A stretch of 64,000 nucleotides of DNA from Lachnospiraceae bacterium (GCA_015056735.1 SVFT01000003.1:62001-126000), one strand, 5' to 3'. Shown: positions 8,972 to 17,020, counted from the first letter of the stretch. Made by a program: numbers and translations. The notes: a model not told the origin generated them from the sequence alone.

Positions 8972-10153
8972 TTAGTCTCTCTCGACGATCGTCGCGCAGC
9001 CCATGCCGCCGCCGATGCAAAGTGTTGCGAGACCTTTCTTTGCATCCTTCTTCTGCATCTCGTGAAGCAGTGTAACAAGGATACGGCATCCGGAAGCGCC
9101 AACCGGGTGGCCGAGTGCGATCGCACCGCCGTTCGGGTTGAGCTGCCTGTCAACATCGATACCGAGATCTTTGCCGACTGCAACAGACTGTGCTGCGAAT
9201 GCTTCGTTTGCTTCGATAATGTCAAAGTCGCTGATCTTGTAGCCGGTCTTAGCCATTACCTTCTTGGTAGCTGCAACAGGGCCGATACCCATTACTTCGG
9301 GTCTTACGCCTGCGAGTGCGCCCGCTACCCATGTAGCCATCGGCTTCACGCCGAGTTCTTTTGCTTTCTCTTCGCTCATGACAACGACTGCTGCGGCACC
9401 GTCATTGATACCGGAAGCGTTGCCTGCCGTTACGAAACCGCCTTCGTTGATCGGACGGAGCTTTGCAAGACCTTCCATCGTGGATCCCGGTCTCGGGCCC
9501 TCATCCGTATCAAAGATGATGGTCTCTTTCTTTTTCTTCACTTCTACGGGAACGATCTCATCCTTGAATGCGCCTGATTCGATCGCAGCACATGCCTTCT
9601 GCTGGCTCTTTAATGCGAACTCGTCAAGCTCTTCTCTGGTGAGCTTCCACTCTTCAGCGATGTTATCCGCTGTCTTGATCATGTGATAATCGTTAAATGC
9701 ATCCCACAGAGCATCCTTGATCATCGTATCCACGAGAACACCGTTGTTCATTCTGTAGCCGTAACGACCCTGCGGGATCGCATAAGGTGCCATGGACATA
9801 TTCTCCATACCGCCTGCTACAACGACATCCGCATCGCCTGCCAGGATCATCTGTGCTGCCTGGTTAACGGAGTTTAATCCGGAGCCGCATACAACGTTCA
9901 TGGTTACGGCGGGAACTTCGATCGGAAGTCCTGCTTTGATGGAAGCCTGACGAGCTACATTCTGTCCGAGGCCTGCCTGAATAACGCATCCCATGTAAAC
10001 CTGATCAACGTCCTTCGGGTCAACGCCTGCTCTCTTAAGTGCTTCTTTGATGACGATCGCGCCAAGCTGTGCCGCCGGTGTGGTGCTGAGGGAGCCACCC
10101 ATTGTTCCGATCGCGGTACGGCACGCGCCCGCTAAAACAATTTTCTTAGCCAT
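8972..10153 (-). CDS. thlA: Acetyl-CoA C-acetyltransferase (thiolase)
   Basis: Condenses two acetyl-CoA to acetoacetyl-CoA, the entry into butyrate synthesis. The 393-aa protein shows the nucleophile region [16 protein letters not shown], the thiolase signature [19 protein letters not shown], the catalytic histidine in NEAFAAQ / GGAIALGHP, and the C-terminal [14 protein letters not shown] with the second cysteine. GTGGAGG precedes the ATG. It is the first gene of the operon, behind a strong promoter at 10205-10233. Confidence 0.97.
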   Translation of the reverse strand: MAKKIVLAGACRTAIGTMGGSLSTTPAAQLGAIVIKEALKRAGVDPKDVDQVYMGCVIQAGLGQNVARQASIKAGLPIEVPAVTMNVVCGSGLNSVNQAAQMILAGDADVVVAGGMENMSMAPYAIPQGRYGYRMNNGVLVDTMIKDALWDAFNDYHMIKTADNIAEEWKLTREELDEFALKSQQKACAAIESGAFKDEIVPVEVKKKKETIIFDTDEGPRPGSTMEGLAKLRPINEGGFVTAGNASGINDGAAAVVVMSEEKAKELGVKPMATWVAGALAGVRPEVMGIGPVAATKKVMAKTGYKISDFDIIEANEAFAAQSVAVGKDLGIDVDRQLNPNGGAIALGHPVGASGCRILVTLLHEMQKKDAKKGLATLCIGGGMGCATIVERD

Positions 10154-10204
10154 TATAATTCCTCCACATCTAACGATTGTTATTTTTTTGTCATTCCAAC
10201 GTTC

Positions 10205-10233
10205 ATTTTAGCATAGGGTACCCCATTTTGCAA
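10205..10233 (-). promoter_or_regulatory. Sigma-A promoter of the butyrate operon
   Basis: On the minus strand TTGCAA (10228-10233) and TAAAAT (10205-10210) are separated by exactly 17 bp, about 45 bp upstream of the thl start codon. Confidence 0.7.
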
Positions 10234-10305
10234 CGAAAAAAACACCCGTTTTTTGCCTTTTTTTAAAGCGTTTTATAAATCACAGAATTCGTGCAAAAAC
10301 GCGAA

Positions 10306-10347
10306 AAAGAGTTGCAAAAGTTCTGCCAAAAACCTTTGCAACTCTTT
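10306..10347 (-). terminator. Intrinsic terminator of the sodium symporter gene
   Basis: A perfect 13-bp stem (AAAGAGTTGCAAA with its complement) and a 16-nt loop lie 19 bp after the symporter stop. On the minus strand the stem is followed by TTCGCGTTTTTG. Confidence 0.8.
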
Positions 10348-10366
10348 GTCATATCTGTATTACAGC

Positions 10367-11737
10367 TTATGCAAAAAATCTTGCGATATAACCTCTGACG
10401 AAGATGAAAAGTACAAGAAGCGGCAGAAGCCATGTCATGTAAAGTCTCGCCCACTGCGGGAACTTCATGCCGCTGCCGGCATCCGCTTCGTCCGTAAAGT
10501 TCTTCCAGCCCCAGCCGTACTTGCAGGTACAGAAGAGCAGATATACCATGCTGCCTATCGGAAGCAGGTTGTCGCTTACGATGAAATCCTCCAGATCCAT
10601 GATGCCGCCGATATGCGGGATGGAGAATCCGCTCCATGCGGTAAAGCCAAGCACGCAGGGCAGGGAAAGCAGGATAAGCAAAACCATATTCGCCCACGAC
10701 GCACGCTGTCTCGAGCAGCCGAGCAGGTCTGTCGCAAACGACACGATATTTTCAAATACGGCGATGACCGTCGAGAATGCCGCAAAGATCATAAACAGGA
10801 AGAACAGCGATCCCCAAAGGCGGCCGAACGGCATTGCGTTGAATACATTCGGAAGCGTCACAAAGATCAGACTCGGACCCGCATCAGGCTGTACGCCGAA
10901 AGAAGCGCATGCCGGGAAAATGATAAGGCCGGACAGGATCGCAACAAACGTATCCAGCGCGGTAATGCAGATCGCTTCACCCGTCAGCGAACGTTCCTTG
11001 CCGATGTAGCTGCCGAAGATCGCAATGGACCCGATACCGATGCTCAGTGTAAAGAAGGACTGGCCCATCGCAGCATACATCGCTTCAAAGAACTTTTCAC
11101 CCGAAAGCTTGCCGAAATCGGGAGCAAGGTAGAATCTGACACCTTCAACACCGTCCGGAAGCGTGCAGGAATGCACGGCCAAAATGACCATCAGGACCAG
11201 AAGACATACCATCATCGCCTTCGTGATCTTCTCAACGCCGTTCTGAAGACCGGCACCGCAGACCGCAAAGCAAAGGACAACGGTGATGACCATATACAGC
11301 GCCATGCTGCCCGCATTGGAAGTCATCTCTCCGAAAGCGGCGCCGACGCCTTGCGCATCAAGCCCCTCAAGGGAGCCTGTCATCATTTTCACAAAGTACT
11401 GTACCATCCAGCCGGCGATCGTCGTATAGAACATCATCAGCAGATAGTTGCCCGCCATGCAGGCGTATTTGTGCAGGTGCCACTTGCTGCCTACAGGTTC
11501 CAGCACGTCAAACGACTGTGCCGCACTCTTGCGGCTTGCACGACCGACGGAAAGCTCGACCACAACGATCGGCAGACCGAAGATCACAAGAAACACAAGA
11601 TACATCAAAACAAAAGCGGCTCCGCCATAAGTGCCTGTAATATAAGGAAATCTCCATACATTGCCAAGACCGATGGCGCAGCCTGCGGAAACCAGGATAA
11701 AACCCAGTCTCGATGCAAATTTTTCTCTCTTTTTCAT
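10367..11737 (-). CDS. Neurotransmitter:sodium symporter family transporter
   Basis: An inner-membrane, Na+-coupled amino-acid transporter of the NSS/SNF (LeuT-fold) family. The N-terminus FASRLGFILVSAGCAIGLGN and the following VWRFPYITGTYGG form the diagnostic first helix with its Na+/substrate-binding unwound region. About 11 hydrophobic helices follow over 456 residues, the short bacterial form. The start at 11737 is chosen because AAGGAG lies 7 nt before the ATG; an upstream TTG is unlikely. Its own promoter-like and terminator signals suggest a single-gene unit. The amino acid carried is not predictable. Confidence 0.93.
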   Translation of the reverse strand: MKKREKFASRLGFILVSAGCAIGLGNVWRFPYITGTYGGAAFVLMYLVFLVIFGLPIVVVELSVGRASRKSAAQSFDVLEPVGSKWHLHKYACMAGNYLLMMFYTTIAGWMVQYFVKMMTGSLEGLDAQGVGAAFGEMTSNAGSMALYMVITVVLCFAVCGAGLQNGVEKITKAMMVCLLVLMVILAVHSCTLPDGVEGVRFYLAPDFGKLSGEKFFEAMYAAMGQSFFTLSIGIGSIAIFGSYIGKERSLTGEAICITALDTFVAILSGLIIFPACASFGVQPDAGPSLIFVTLPNVFNAMPFGRLWGSLFFLFMIFAAFSTVIAVFENIVSFATDLLGCSRQRASWANMVLLILLSLPCVLGFTAWSGFSIPHIGGIMDLEDFIVSDNLLPIGSMVYLLFCTCKYGWGWKNFTDEADAGSGMKFPQWARLYMTWLLPLLVLFIFVRGYIARFFA

Positions 11738-11840
11738 GTTACTCTCCTTCAAAAACAGTCCCCTGCATTCGGCGCTTTACCACGCCGACGCTTTTACTAT
11801 TTTATCAGATAAAGTATTCCGTGAAAAGAGTGCTTTGCAT

Positions 11841-12440
11841 TTAATTTTTCATCATGGAAACGATAATGTCCACGCACGTATTCACGCCGAGCGCGGCGCT
11901 GTTTAAGCAAAGGTCGTAACCGCTCTTTGCTTCCCATTTTGCGTCCGTGTGTGCCTCGTAAAAATCGTGCCGGCGCTTGTCGTTCTTGTGCATGATGTTT
12001 TCCGCGCGGACCTCGTCCGTTTTCTCATATTCCATTGTGCGCCTGATGCGGCTTTCCGTATCGGCATAAAGGAATACGCGAAGCACATCCTTACGCCCCC
12101 TGAGGATCCAGGAAGCGCAGCGCCCGAGGATCACGAAACCCTCTTTTTCCGCCTTTTCTTCGATCACCGCCTTCTCTTCCAGAAAGACTTTTTCCGAAAG
12201 CGGCAGGTTCTTGCGATCGCCCGTGCCGCCCAGCGACGTCTGGTACAGATTGAAAAGAAGACTTCCCTGCACGGTCTCTTCCAGATCTTTGATATACACA
12301 GCCGGCACATCAAGCCGCTTGGCCGCTTCGGACAGGATGTTTTTGTCATACAGTTTGACACCGAGGCGTTCGGCTACCTTTTCGCAGATCTCACGGCCGC
12401 CCGTTCCATACAATCGTTCCATCGCCAGAATTCGATACAT
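11841..12440 (-). CDS. Cytidylate-kinase-like P-loop protein
   Basis: A 199-aa protein of the cytidylate kinase-like family (AAA_26 type) widespread in Clostridia. The N-terminal Walker-like loop is MERLYGTGGREIC rather than the canonical GxxGxGKS, followed by AERLGVKLYDKNIL. A later segment FVILGRCASWILRG resembles the second conserved block, and R-rich residues 125-145 could be the lid. These proteins are related to Cmk but usually occur beside a true cmk, and their substrate is not established. It is monocistronic by spacing, upstream of the symporter. Confidence 0.8.
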   Translation of the reverse strand: MYRILAMERLYGTGGREICEKVAERLGVKLYDKNILSEAAKRLDVPAVYIKDLEETVQGSLLFNLYQTSLGGTGDRKNLPLSEKVFLEEKAVIEEKAEKEGFVILGRCASWILRGRKDVLRVFLYADTESRIRRTMEYEKTDEVRAENIMHKNDKRRHDFYEAHTDAKWEAKSGYDLCLNSAALGVNTCVDIIVSMMKN

Positions 12441-12556
12441 AAGCCTTCCCCTTTCACTTTCATTTGCAAGTTGTGATTATTATTTTCTTACTTTTGACTT
12501 CCATTCCCTATATTTACAGAATACCATTACTCAGCGAAAATCGCCATAAAAAAAGC

Positions 12557-12576
12557 CGGGGTGCGACGGCACCCCG
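12557..12576 (-). terminator. Intrinsic terminator after the glycyl-radical gene
   Basis: A perfect 8-bp GC-rich stem, CGGGGTGC / GCACCCCG, with a 4-nt loop is followed on the minus strand by a run of eight T with its flanks. It lies 30 bp after the stop at 12607. Confidence 0.88.
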
Positions 12577-12606
12577 ACTTGCGTTTCTTAACGCTTAAAA
12601 CCTGTT

Positions 12607-12849
12607 CTAAATGGATTCGTGGAATGTTCTGGAGATAACATCCGCCTGCTGCTCCGGCGTCAGCTTGATGAAGTTGACCGCATAACCCGATACACGGATC
12701 GTCAGCTGCGGGTAATTCTCCGGATGCTTCTGTGCATCGAGAAGCATGTCTCTGTTTAAAACATTCACATTTAAATGATGTCCGCCTTTTGTGGAGTATC
12801 CGTCCAAAAGGGATACAAGGTTATCAACCTGCTGTGTGTTTGCTGCCAT
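12607..12849 (-). CDS. grcA: Stand-alone glycyl-radical domain protein (GrcA/YfiD-like)
   Basis: An 80-residue protein equal to the C-terminal glycyl-radical domain of pyruvate formate-lyase. It contains [19 protein letters not shown] and [18 protein letters not shown], with the radical glycine at residue 55 of RVSGY. In E. coli the homologous YfiD/GrcA replaces the damaged radical domain of PflB. No pfl core gene is in the window. The start at 12849 follows AGGAGG by 7 nt; the GTG at 12867 is rejected. It lies after trxA, separated by two hairpins. The spare-part role is inferred from homology. Confidence 0.85.
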   Translation of the reverse strand: MAANTQQVDNLVSLLDGYSTKGGHHLNVNVLNRDMLLDAQKHPENYPQLTIRVSGYAVNFIKLTPEQQADVISRTFHESI

Positions 12850-12885
12850 AATCATTCCTCCTATCACTCACTGCGTTCGTGTTTC

Positions 12886-12923
12886 GGAGCGATATTCCGA
12901 TTTTGCTTCGCAAAGATCGCTCC
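12886..12923. repeat. Intergenic hairpin element A
   Basis: Arms GGAGCGAT / ATCGCTCC enclose a second stem TTTGC-ttc-GCAAA. It lies 12 bp before the 13-mer CATGTTCTTACGA (12936-12948), which also occurs at 14226-14238. Confidence 0.65.
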
Positions 12924-12946
12924 TCGCCCCTGTCTCATGTTCTTAC

Positions 12947-12972
12947 GAAATGCGCAGCGGAGTGCGCATTTC
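12947..12972. repeat. Intergenic hairpin element B
   Basis: Perfect 9-bp arms GAAATGCGC / GCGCATTTC around AGCGGAGT, starting inside the shared 13-mer. The arms resemble element H (17423-17461), with a compensated G-to-T / C-to-A change. It lies 14 bp after the trxA stop and lacks a T-run. Confidence 0.7.
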
Positions 12973-12985
12973 TACCTATAGTTTC

Positions 12986-13300
12986 CTAGTTTCCGATCAT
13001 CTCCAGAAGCTTCTCGCGGGACTGTACGCCGACCGCCGAGCTTACCACCTCGCCGTTTTTGAAAACTTTGATGGCGGGGATACTCATGATGTTGTATTTC
13101 GATGCAAGATCGCCGTTCTCATCGACATTTACCTTGCCGACTACATACTTTCCGTCAAACTCCTCTGCGAATTTCTCGATCACAGGTCCCATCATACGGC
13201 AGGGGCCGCACCAGGGTGCCCAGAAGTCTACTACGACGGGCTTATCCGATCCCAAAACTTCCTGATCAAAGTTGCTTTCATCAAATTTCTTCTCTGCCAT
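12986..13300 (-). CDS. trxA: Thioredoxin
   Basis: A cytosolic dithiol-disulfide oxidoreductase of 104 aa with the canonical active site WCGPC (Cys31, Cys34) in VVVDFWAPWCGPCRMM. The cis-proline loop is MSIPAIKVFKNGE. The ATG at 13300 is preceded by GAGGAGG at 7 nt; the longer frame to 13318 has no such site. It sits between the Crp/Fnr regulator and the glycyl-radical protein. A Crp-like palindrome is centred 41 bp upstream of its predicted transcription start, so redox- or anaerobiosis-linked control by the adjacent regulator is likely. Confidence 0.96.
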   Translation of the reverse strand: MAEKKFDESNFDQEVLGSDKPVVVDFWAPWCGPCRMMGPVIEKFAEEFDGKYVVGKVNVDENGDLASKYNIMSIPAIKVFKNGEVVSSAVGVQSREKLLEMIGN

Positions 13301-13347
13301 ATCATGGCCTCCTCTCAAAATCTGTTTCTTTTTCTTTTGTTGACTTC

Positions 13348-13389
13348 ATTATAGATGGCAGCATTTCTGTTTTCTGTAACCCGGTCACA
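13348..13389 (-). promoter_or_regulatory. trxA promoter region with Crp/Fnr-like palindrome
   Basis: A TATAAT -10 box lies at 13348-13353 (minus strand), predicting a start near 13341. It lacks a good -35. TGTGAC-CGG-GTTACA (13375-13389) is an almost perfect inverted repeat centred near -41, the class II activator position. It resembles CRP/FNR-family sites. Confidence 0.55.
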
Positions 13390-13433
13390 TAAAATATAAA
13401 TTATTTAAAAACTTTTTCCGGCGGGGAATCTTT

Positions 13434-14090
13434 TTACAAAAGCGCCTCCAGCCCCGCTTCATCCTTGATCACGATACAGCCCCGCTTCAGCTCCACAAGA
13501 TCGTCGACCACAAACTGCCGCAGCATACGCGCCACAACTTCACGCGCAGAATTGATGCTCTCTGCGATCTTCTCCTGCGTCATGCGGATCTCTCCGCTTG
13601 TATCCGCCTGCTCGAGCAAAAACCTTGCGAGCCGCCTGTCCATCCTTGCGAAAATGATCTCCTGCAGTACGAACAGCGCAGCCGAAAACCGTCTCGTCGC
13701 GATCTCGTAGCTGTAGCTTCTCACCTCCGGATTGGTGTCCATAAGCTTTGCAAGCGCTTTGGAATTGAGCACCAGAAGCGTCGTATCACTCGTTGCCGTC
13801 ATCCCGCTCTCAAACGTGATCTCGTGAAGTACGCACGCCGCCGAGATCACGCACGTATCGCCCTCGGACAGCCGGTAAAGTGTGATCTCCCTGCCCTCTT
13901 CGGAGATGATGCTCACGCGGATATCTCCCTCGATCACATAGATGAGGCCCAGGCACGAGCCGGTGCAGGAATGGATCATCTCACCTCTCCCGTAGGTCTT
14001 CAGGGAGACATTTGCCATGAGCGTATCCTGTTCTTCTTTTGTCAGTCTGTCATAGAAGCTGATCTTCTCGGCATATGCTCTTACATCCAT
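13434..14090 (-). CDS. Crp/Fnr family transcriptional regulator
   Basis: A 218-aa regulator with an N-terminal cyclic-nucleotide-binding-type beta-roll (about residues 20-130, including YVIEGDIRVSIISEEGREIT and LYRLSEGDTCV) and a C-terminal Crp-type helix-turn-helix (IRMTQEKIAESINSAREVVARM, about 165-190). Cys42 and Cys46 in HSCTGSC and a later CV...AACVL could be redox sensors, but no FNR-type four-cysteine cluster is evident. GGAG precedes the ATG. It lies upstream of trxA and the glycyl-radical gene, and a matching palindrome is found before trxA. The signal sensed is unknown. Confidence 0.9.
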   Translation of the reverse strand: MDVRAYAEKISFYDRLTKEEQDTLMANVSLKTYGRGEMIHSCTGSCLGLIYVIEGDIRVSIISEEGREITLYRLSEGDTCVISAACVLHEITFESGMTATSDTTLLVLNSKALAKLMDTNPEVRSYSYEIATRRFSAALFVLQEIIFARMDRRLARFLLEQADTSGEIRMTQEKIAESINSAREVVARMLRQFVVDDLVELKRGCIVIKDEAGLEALL

Positions 14091-14164
14091 GGGCGATCTC
14101 CTTTCTTTTCATCATTGTCAGTTATATCACGTGATTATGCAACAAGTTTATACTCTTTTAAGAT

Positions 14165-14192
14165 AATCGAGCAGGCTTCCGCCTGCTCGATT
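14165..14192. repeat. Intergenic hairpin element C
   Basis: Perfect 12-bp arms AATCGAGCAGGC / GCCTGCTCGATT with loop TTCC. It is paralogous to element J (21963-21984): the GGC/GCC there is GAC/GTC, a compensated change. The linker AACATTCCGC follows at 14204-14213. Confidence 0.8.
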
Positions 14193-14238
14193 CGCTGCAC
14201 ACGAACATTCCGCACTACCGTGCTCCATGTTCTTACGA

Positions 14239-14280
14239 CCGGCAAATGAAGCTCTATGCAAGCATAGCTTCGCTTGCCGG
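14239..14280. repeat. Intergenic hairpin element D
   Basis: Arms CCGGCAA / TTGCCGG with an inner stem GAAGC(tc)TATGC / GCATAGCTTC. It directly follows the shared 13-mer CATGTTCTTACGA (14226-14238). No T-run. Confidence 0.7.
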
Positions 14281-14295
14281 TCTTGTGCAACAAAA

Positions 14296-14331
14296 AGCCG
14301 GCAACCCGAGGATTACTTAAGGCTGCCGGCT
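14296..14331 (-). terminator. Intrinsic terminator of the feo operon
   Basis: AGCCGGCA / TGCCGGCT arms with a 20-nt loop, followed on the minus strand by TTTTTG. It lies about 50 bp after the FeoB-associated gene. The opposite strand also has TCTTTT, so it may work in both directions. Confidence 0.85.
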
Positions 14332-14380
14332 CTTTTACAATTTGAAAATTTATACCAAACCATCATTTAAGAAAGTCGGA

Positions 14381-14539
14381 TCATTTTTTGTCATTACAAT
14401 GACAAGTGCATTTGCCGCCGCTTGCAGGGCAGCCGATGCAGGTTCCTTCCTTTTTCTTTTTTATGATGTATCTGATATCGAAGATCACGATCGCCGCGAT
14501 CACAACGGTTACGACCGCTGTTGTAATTATAGAAGACAT
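14381..14539 (-). CDS. FeoB-associated Cys-rich membrane protein
   Basis: A 52-residue peptide beginning MSSIITTAVVTVVIAA. One N-terminal membrane helix (about residues 5-25) is followed by a basic KKKK stretch and a Cys-rich tail, CIGCPASGGKCTCHCNDKK. Helix plus CxxC...C.C.C is the layout of the FeoB-associated Cys-rich family that ends feo operons in Firmicutes. GGAAAGGAAG precedes the ATG. It closes the feo operon, 68 bp after the Fur-like gene, and is followed by a terminator. A metal-handling or assembly role for ferrous-iron transport is suggested but not proved for the family. Confidence 0.9.
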   Translation of the reverse strand: MSSIITTAVVTVVIAAIVIFDIRYIIKKKKEGTCIGCPASGGKCTCHCNDKK

Positions 14540-14607
14540 GTTATCGCTTCCTTTCCTACGTCAATCATATAACCCGACGTCCGTCCGGGCAACTCATTTC
14601 GCTCGGA

Positions 14608-14847
14608 TCAGTCCTCTGCCAGTTCGATCCGCTCGATCCGGCGGATCACTTTCATGTCTTCAAGCAGATTGATCATCCGGTAGACTGTCGCCATACCGAT
14701 GGTGGGGTCGGATTTGATCACGCGGTAGTACACTTCTTTGCATGAATCAAAGCGGTTGTTCAGAATGATATCCACGATCAGTCTGCGTTGCTTCGTAATA
14801 CGGCAGCCGTCCTGCCGCATCTGGTCTAACACATATGCGGTACTCAT
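14608..14847 (-). CDS. Fur-like winged-helix protein lacking the metal/dimer domain (FeoC position)
   Basis: A 79-aa protein aligning with only the N-terminal DNA-binding domain of Fur: DGCRITKQRRLIVDIIL, then the recognition helix in IGMATVYRMINLLEDMKVIRRIE. Typical Fur proteins are about 140-150 aa and continue into a dimerisation domain with His/Cys metal sites. Here the stop comes after RIELAED, and the 68 bp to the next gene hold no remnant of that half. GGAGG precedes the start. It lies between feoB and the FeoB-associated peptide, the place and size of E. coli FeoC (about 78 aa, winged helix). It could bind DNA, FeoB, or both. Confidence 0.75.
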   Translation of the reverse strand: MSTAYVLDQMRQDGCRITKQRRLIVDIILNNRFDSCKEVYYRVIKSDPTIGMATVYRMINLLEDMKVIRRIERIELAED

Positions 14848-14859
14848 TTTTTTCCTCCA

Positions 14860-14895
14860 GGCTCAAGCAGACAAGCTCGCTTGTCTATTTGAGCC
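14860..14895. repeat. Intergenic hairpin element E
   Basis: GGCTCAA-gc-AGACAAG / CTTGTCT-at-TTGAGCC around CTCG, right upstream of the Fur-like gene's ribosome-binding site in the feoB-downstream spacer. It could tune translation of that gene. Confidence 0.7.
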
Positions 14896-14902
14896 GCCAA
14901 TC

Positions 14903-14929
14903 AAGTTTGAAAGTATTACTTTCAAACTT
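14903..14929. repeat. Intergenic hairpin element F
   Basis: Perfect 11-bp arms AAGTTTGAAAG / CTTTCAAACTT with loop TATTA, 50 bp after the feoB stop. No T-run on either strand, so it is more likely an mRNA-stability or processing hairpin than a terminator. Confidence 0.65.
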
Positions 14930-14978
14930 TGTTCTCCGTCTGCTATCATACTCATCTGTTTAAAGGTTCATGTAAGTT

Positions 14979-16985
14979 TTATGCCGCCTGTTTCAGTGCA
15001 TATTCGGAAACAAAGGCACGGTTCGTTCTGCGGATCAGGTATGCTACTACGAGCACATTGAATGCCACAACGATCAGCCCCGGAACAAATCCTGCGCCAA
15101 CGCTGCCTGTTACGGCGAATGTGCCGATCTGGTATACAAGGAAACCGAGCGTGTAGCCGGTTGCCAGCTGCAGGCAGATGCCTCCCCAGAGCCATTTCTT
15201 GCTCTGCATCTCGGAGTTCATCGCGCCAAGTGCCGCAAAGCAGGGCGGTGTGAACAGGTTGAACATCAGATATGCCAGCGCTGCCACTTTGGTGATCGCC
15301 ATGGTCGCCGCTACAACGTTTCCTTCACCGACGAGCTCAAGCTCTTCCGTATCGATCACGTTTGCAAGGCCGTAGCATACTGCCAGTGTACCTACAACGT
15401 TCTCTTTTGCGATAAAGCCGGTAACAGCCGCAGCAGCAAGCTGCCATGCAGCAACGCCGACGATCGGAACGAGTACGTATGCGATCGGAGATGCGATCGC
15501 TGCCAGAATGGATGTATTCTCAAGCCCTTCCTCAACAACATTGAAGTTCATATCGAAGGACTGCATGAGCTGAACGACCGTGTTGCAGACGAGAATGATC
15601 GTACCTGCCTTCACGATATATGCCTTACCTCTTCCGAGCATGGAGATCACGGCTCTCTTAAGGCTCGGAACCTTGTACTCCGGAAGCTCGATGATAAAGA
15701 AGGATTTTCTGAAACGATGGCCTGTGATCGCATTGGTGAGGAGCGCGCCCAAAAGGATCAGTGCGATTCCGACAAAGTACATCATGGGGCCTACCCATGC
15801 TTCTTCCGGGAAAAACGCGCCGACAAACAGTGCGATGACCGGAAGCTTCGCGCCGCAGGGCATGAAGGTTGTCAGCATGGCTGTCGCTCTTCTCTCACGT
15901 TCGTTACGGATCGTACGGCATGCCATGATACCCGGGATGCCGCAGCCGGTACCGATGATCATCGGGATCACGGACTTGCCGGAGAGGCCGACTCTTTTAA
16001 AGATCGGGTCAAGCACGACCGTCGCTCTTGCCATATAACCGCAGTCTTCAAGCAACGCGATCAGGAAGTACATTACCATTACAAGCGGCAGGAAGCCAAT
16101 GACTGCGCTCGTACCGCCTACGATACCGTCTACAAGAAGCGACTGTACGAACGGGTTTGCATCCTCTACAAGGCCCGCTACCCACTCCTGGAAGGTGTCG
16201 ATCCAGCCTGTCAGCCAGTCTGCGATCCATGTGCCGACCGTCGACTGGGAGATGTAGAATACGCCGAACATGATCACTGCAAAGATCAGGAGGCCGGCTA
16301 CGGGATTGGTCAGGATATCATCGATCCTGTCCTGATTGTTTCTTTCTTTTGTTAAGATCTTTCTTTCCTCAACGGTCTTAACAAGTTCGTTAACGAAATC
16401 AAAACGCTTGCGGTCTTCTCTCTCTACCGCTTCCTTATCATGAAGGTCGATCGCCGCTTCCACGTAAGGTGCGGCCTGTCCTTTGCCCTTCATCTCAGCT
16501 GCTGCCTTCACAACCGCTCCAAGATCTTCGTGACCGGTCGCCGTCGATACGGTCTTGATGACCGGGCAGCCAAGCTTTTCGGACAAAAGCTGTTCGTTGA
16601 TCTTGGTCTCCTTTTTCTCATTGATATCACTCTTATTGAGCGCTACAACGACCGGGATACCGAGCTCCAGAAGCTGTGTTGTGAAGAAAAGGCTTCTGCT
16701 TAAGTTCGTTGCGTCCACGATATTGATGATCGCATCCGGGTTTTCGTTCTTTACATAAGAACTTGTGATGCTCTCTTCGGAAGTGAACGGCGACATGGAA
16801 TATGCGCCGGGAAGATCGACTGCGATCAGATCTTCTCCTGCTTCATAGATCGTTTTTTTGATGGGGCTTTCACGCCTCTCCACGGTAACGCCTGCCCAGT
16901 TGCCGACTTTCTCGTTCCTGCCGGTCAGCGCATTATACATCGTGGTCTTTCCGCTGTTGGGGTTACCCGCCAATGCGATTCTCAT
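14979..16985 (-). CDS. feoB: Ferrous iron transporter FeoB
   Basis: The membrane Fe2+ transporter. An N-terminal G-domain shows G1 GNPNSGKT (residues 7-14), G3 DLPG (57-60) and G4 NKSD (117-120). It is followed by the polytopic region with two Gate domains and a FeoB_C segment; conserved membrane Cys motifs include IIGTGCGIPGIMACRTI. Length is 668 aa. The start at 16985 is preferred since AAGGAGGAG lies 8 nt upstream; the 10 extra upstream codons precede the P-loop without homology. It follows feoA by 35 bp and is under the tri-operator promoter. Confidence 0.97.
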   Translation of the reverse strand: MRIALAGNPNSGKTTMYNALTGRNEKVGNWAGVTVERRESPIKKTIYEAGEDLIAVDLPGAYSMSPFTSEESITSSYVKNENPDAIINIVDATNLSRSLFFTTQLLELGIPVVVALNKSDINEKKETKINEQLLSEKLGCPVIKTVSTATGHEDLGAVVKAAAEMKGKGQAAPYVEAAIDLHDKEAVEREDRKRFDFVNELVKTVEERKILTKERNNQDRIDDILTNPVAGLLIFAVIMFGVFYISQSTVGTWIADWLTGWIDTFQEWVAGLVEDANPFVQSLLVDGIVGGTSAVIGFLPLVMVMYFLIALLEDCGYMARATVVLDPIFKRVGLSGKSVIPMIIGTGCGIPGIMACRTIRNERERRATAMLTTFMPCGAKLPVIALFVGAFFPEEAWVGPMMYFVGIALILLGALLTNAITGHRFRKSFFIIELPEYKVPSLKRAVISMLGRGKAYIVKAGTIILVCNTVVQLMQSFDMNFNVVEEGLENTSILAAIASPIAYVLVPIVGVAAWQLAAAAVTGFIAKENVVGTLAVCYGLANVIDTEELELVGEGNVVAATMAITKVAALAYLMFNLFTPPCFAALGAMNSEMQSKKWLWGGICLQLATGYTLGFLVYQIGTFAVTGSVGAGFVPGLIVVAFNVLVVAYLIRRTNRAFVSEYALKQAA

Positions 16986-17020
16986 AATGCTTACTCCTCC
17001 TTGGTTTGATCCCACATAGT

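Noticed and set aside
10253-11812. A long plus-strand open frame of about 519 codons opposite the sodium symporter gene
   Set aside because: It is antisense to a clear NSS transporter, has no homology pattern I recognise, is rich in charged residues as expected of a shadow frame, and lacks a ribosome-binding site.
14540-14607. A frameshifted C-terminal half of Fur after the short Fur-like gene
   Set aside because: The 68 bp to the next gene are too short and give no His/Cys-rich residues in any frame, so a full Fur split by a frameshift is not supported.
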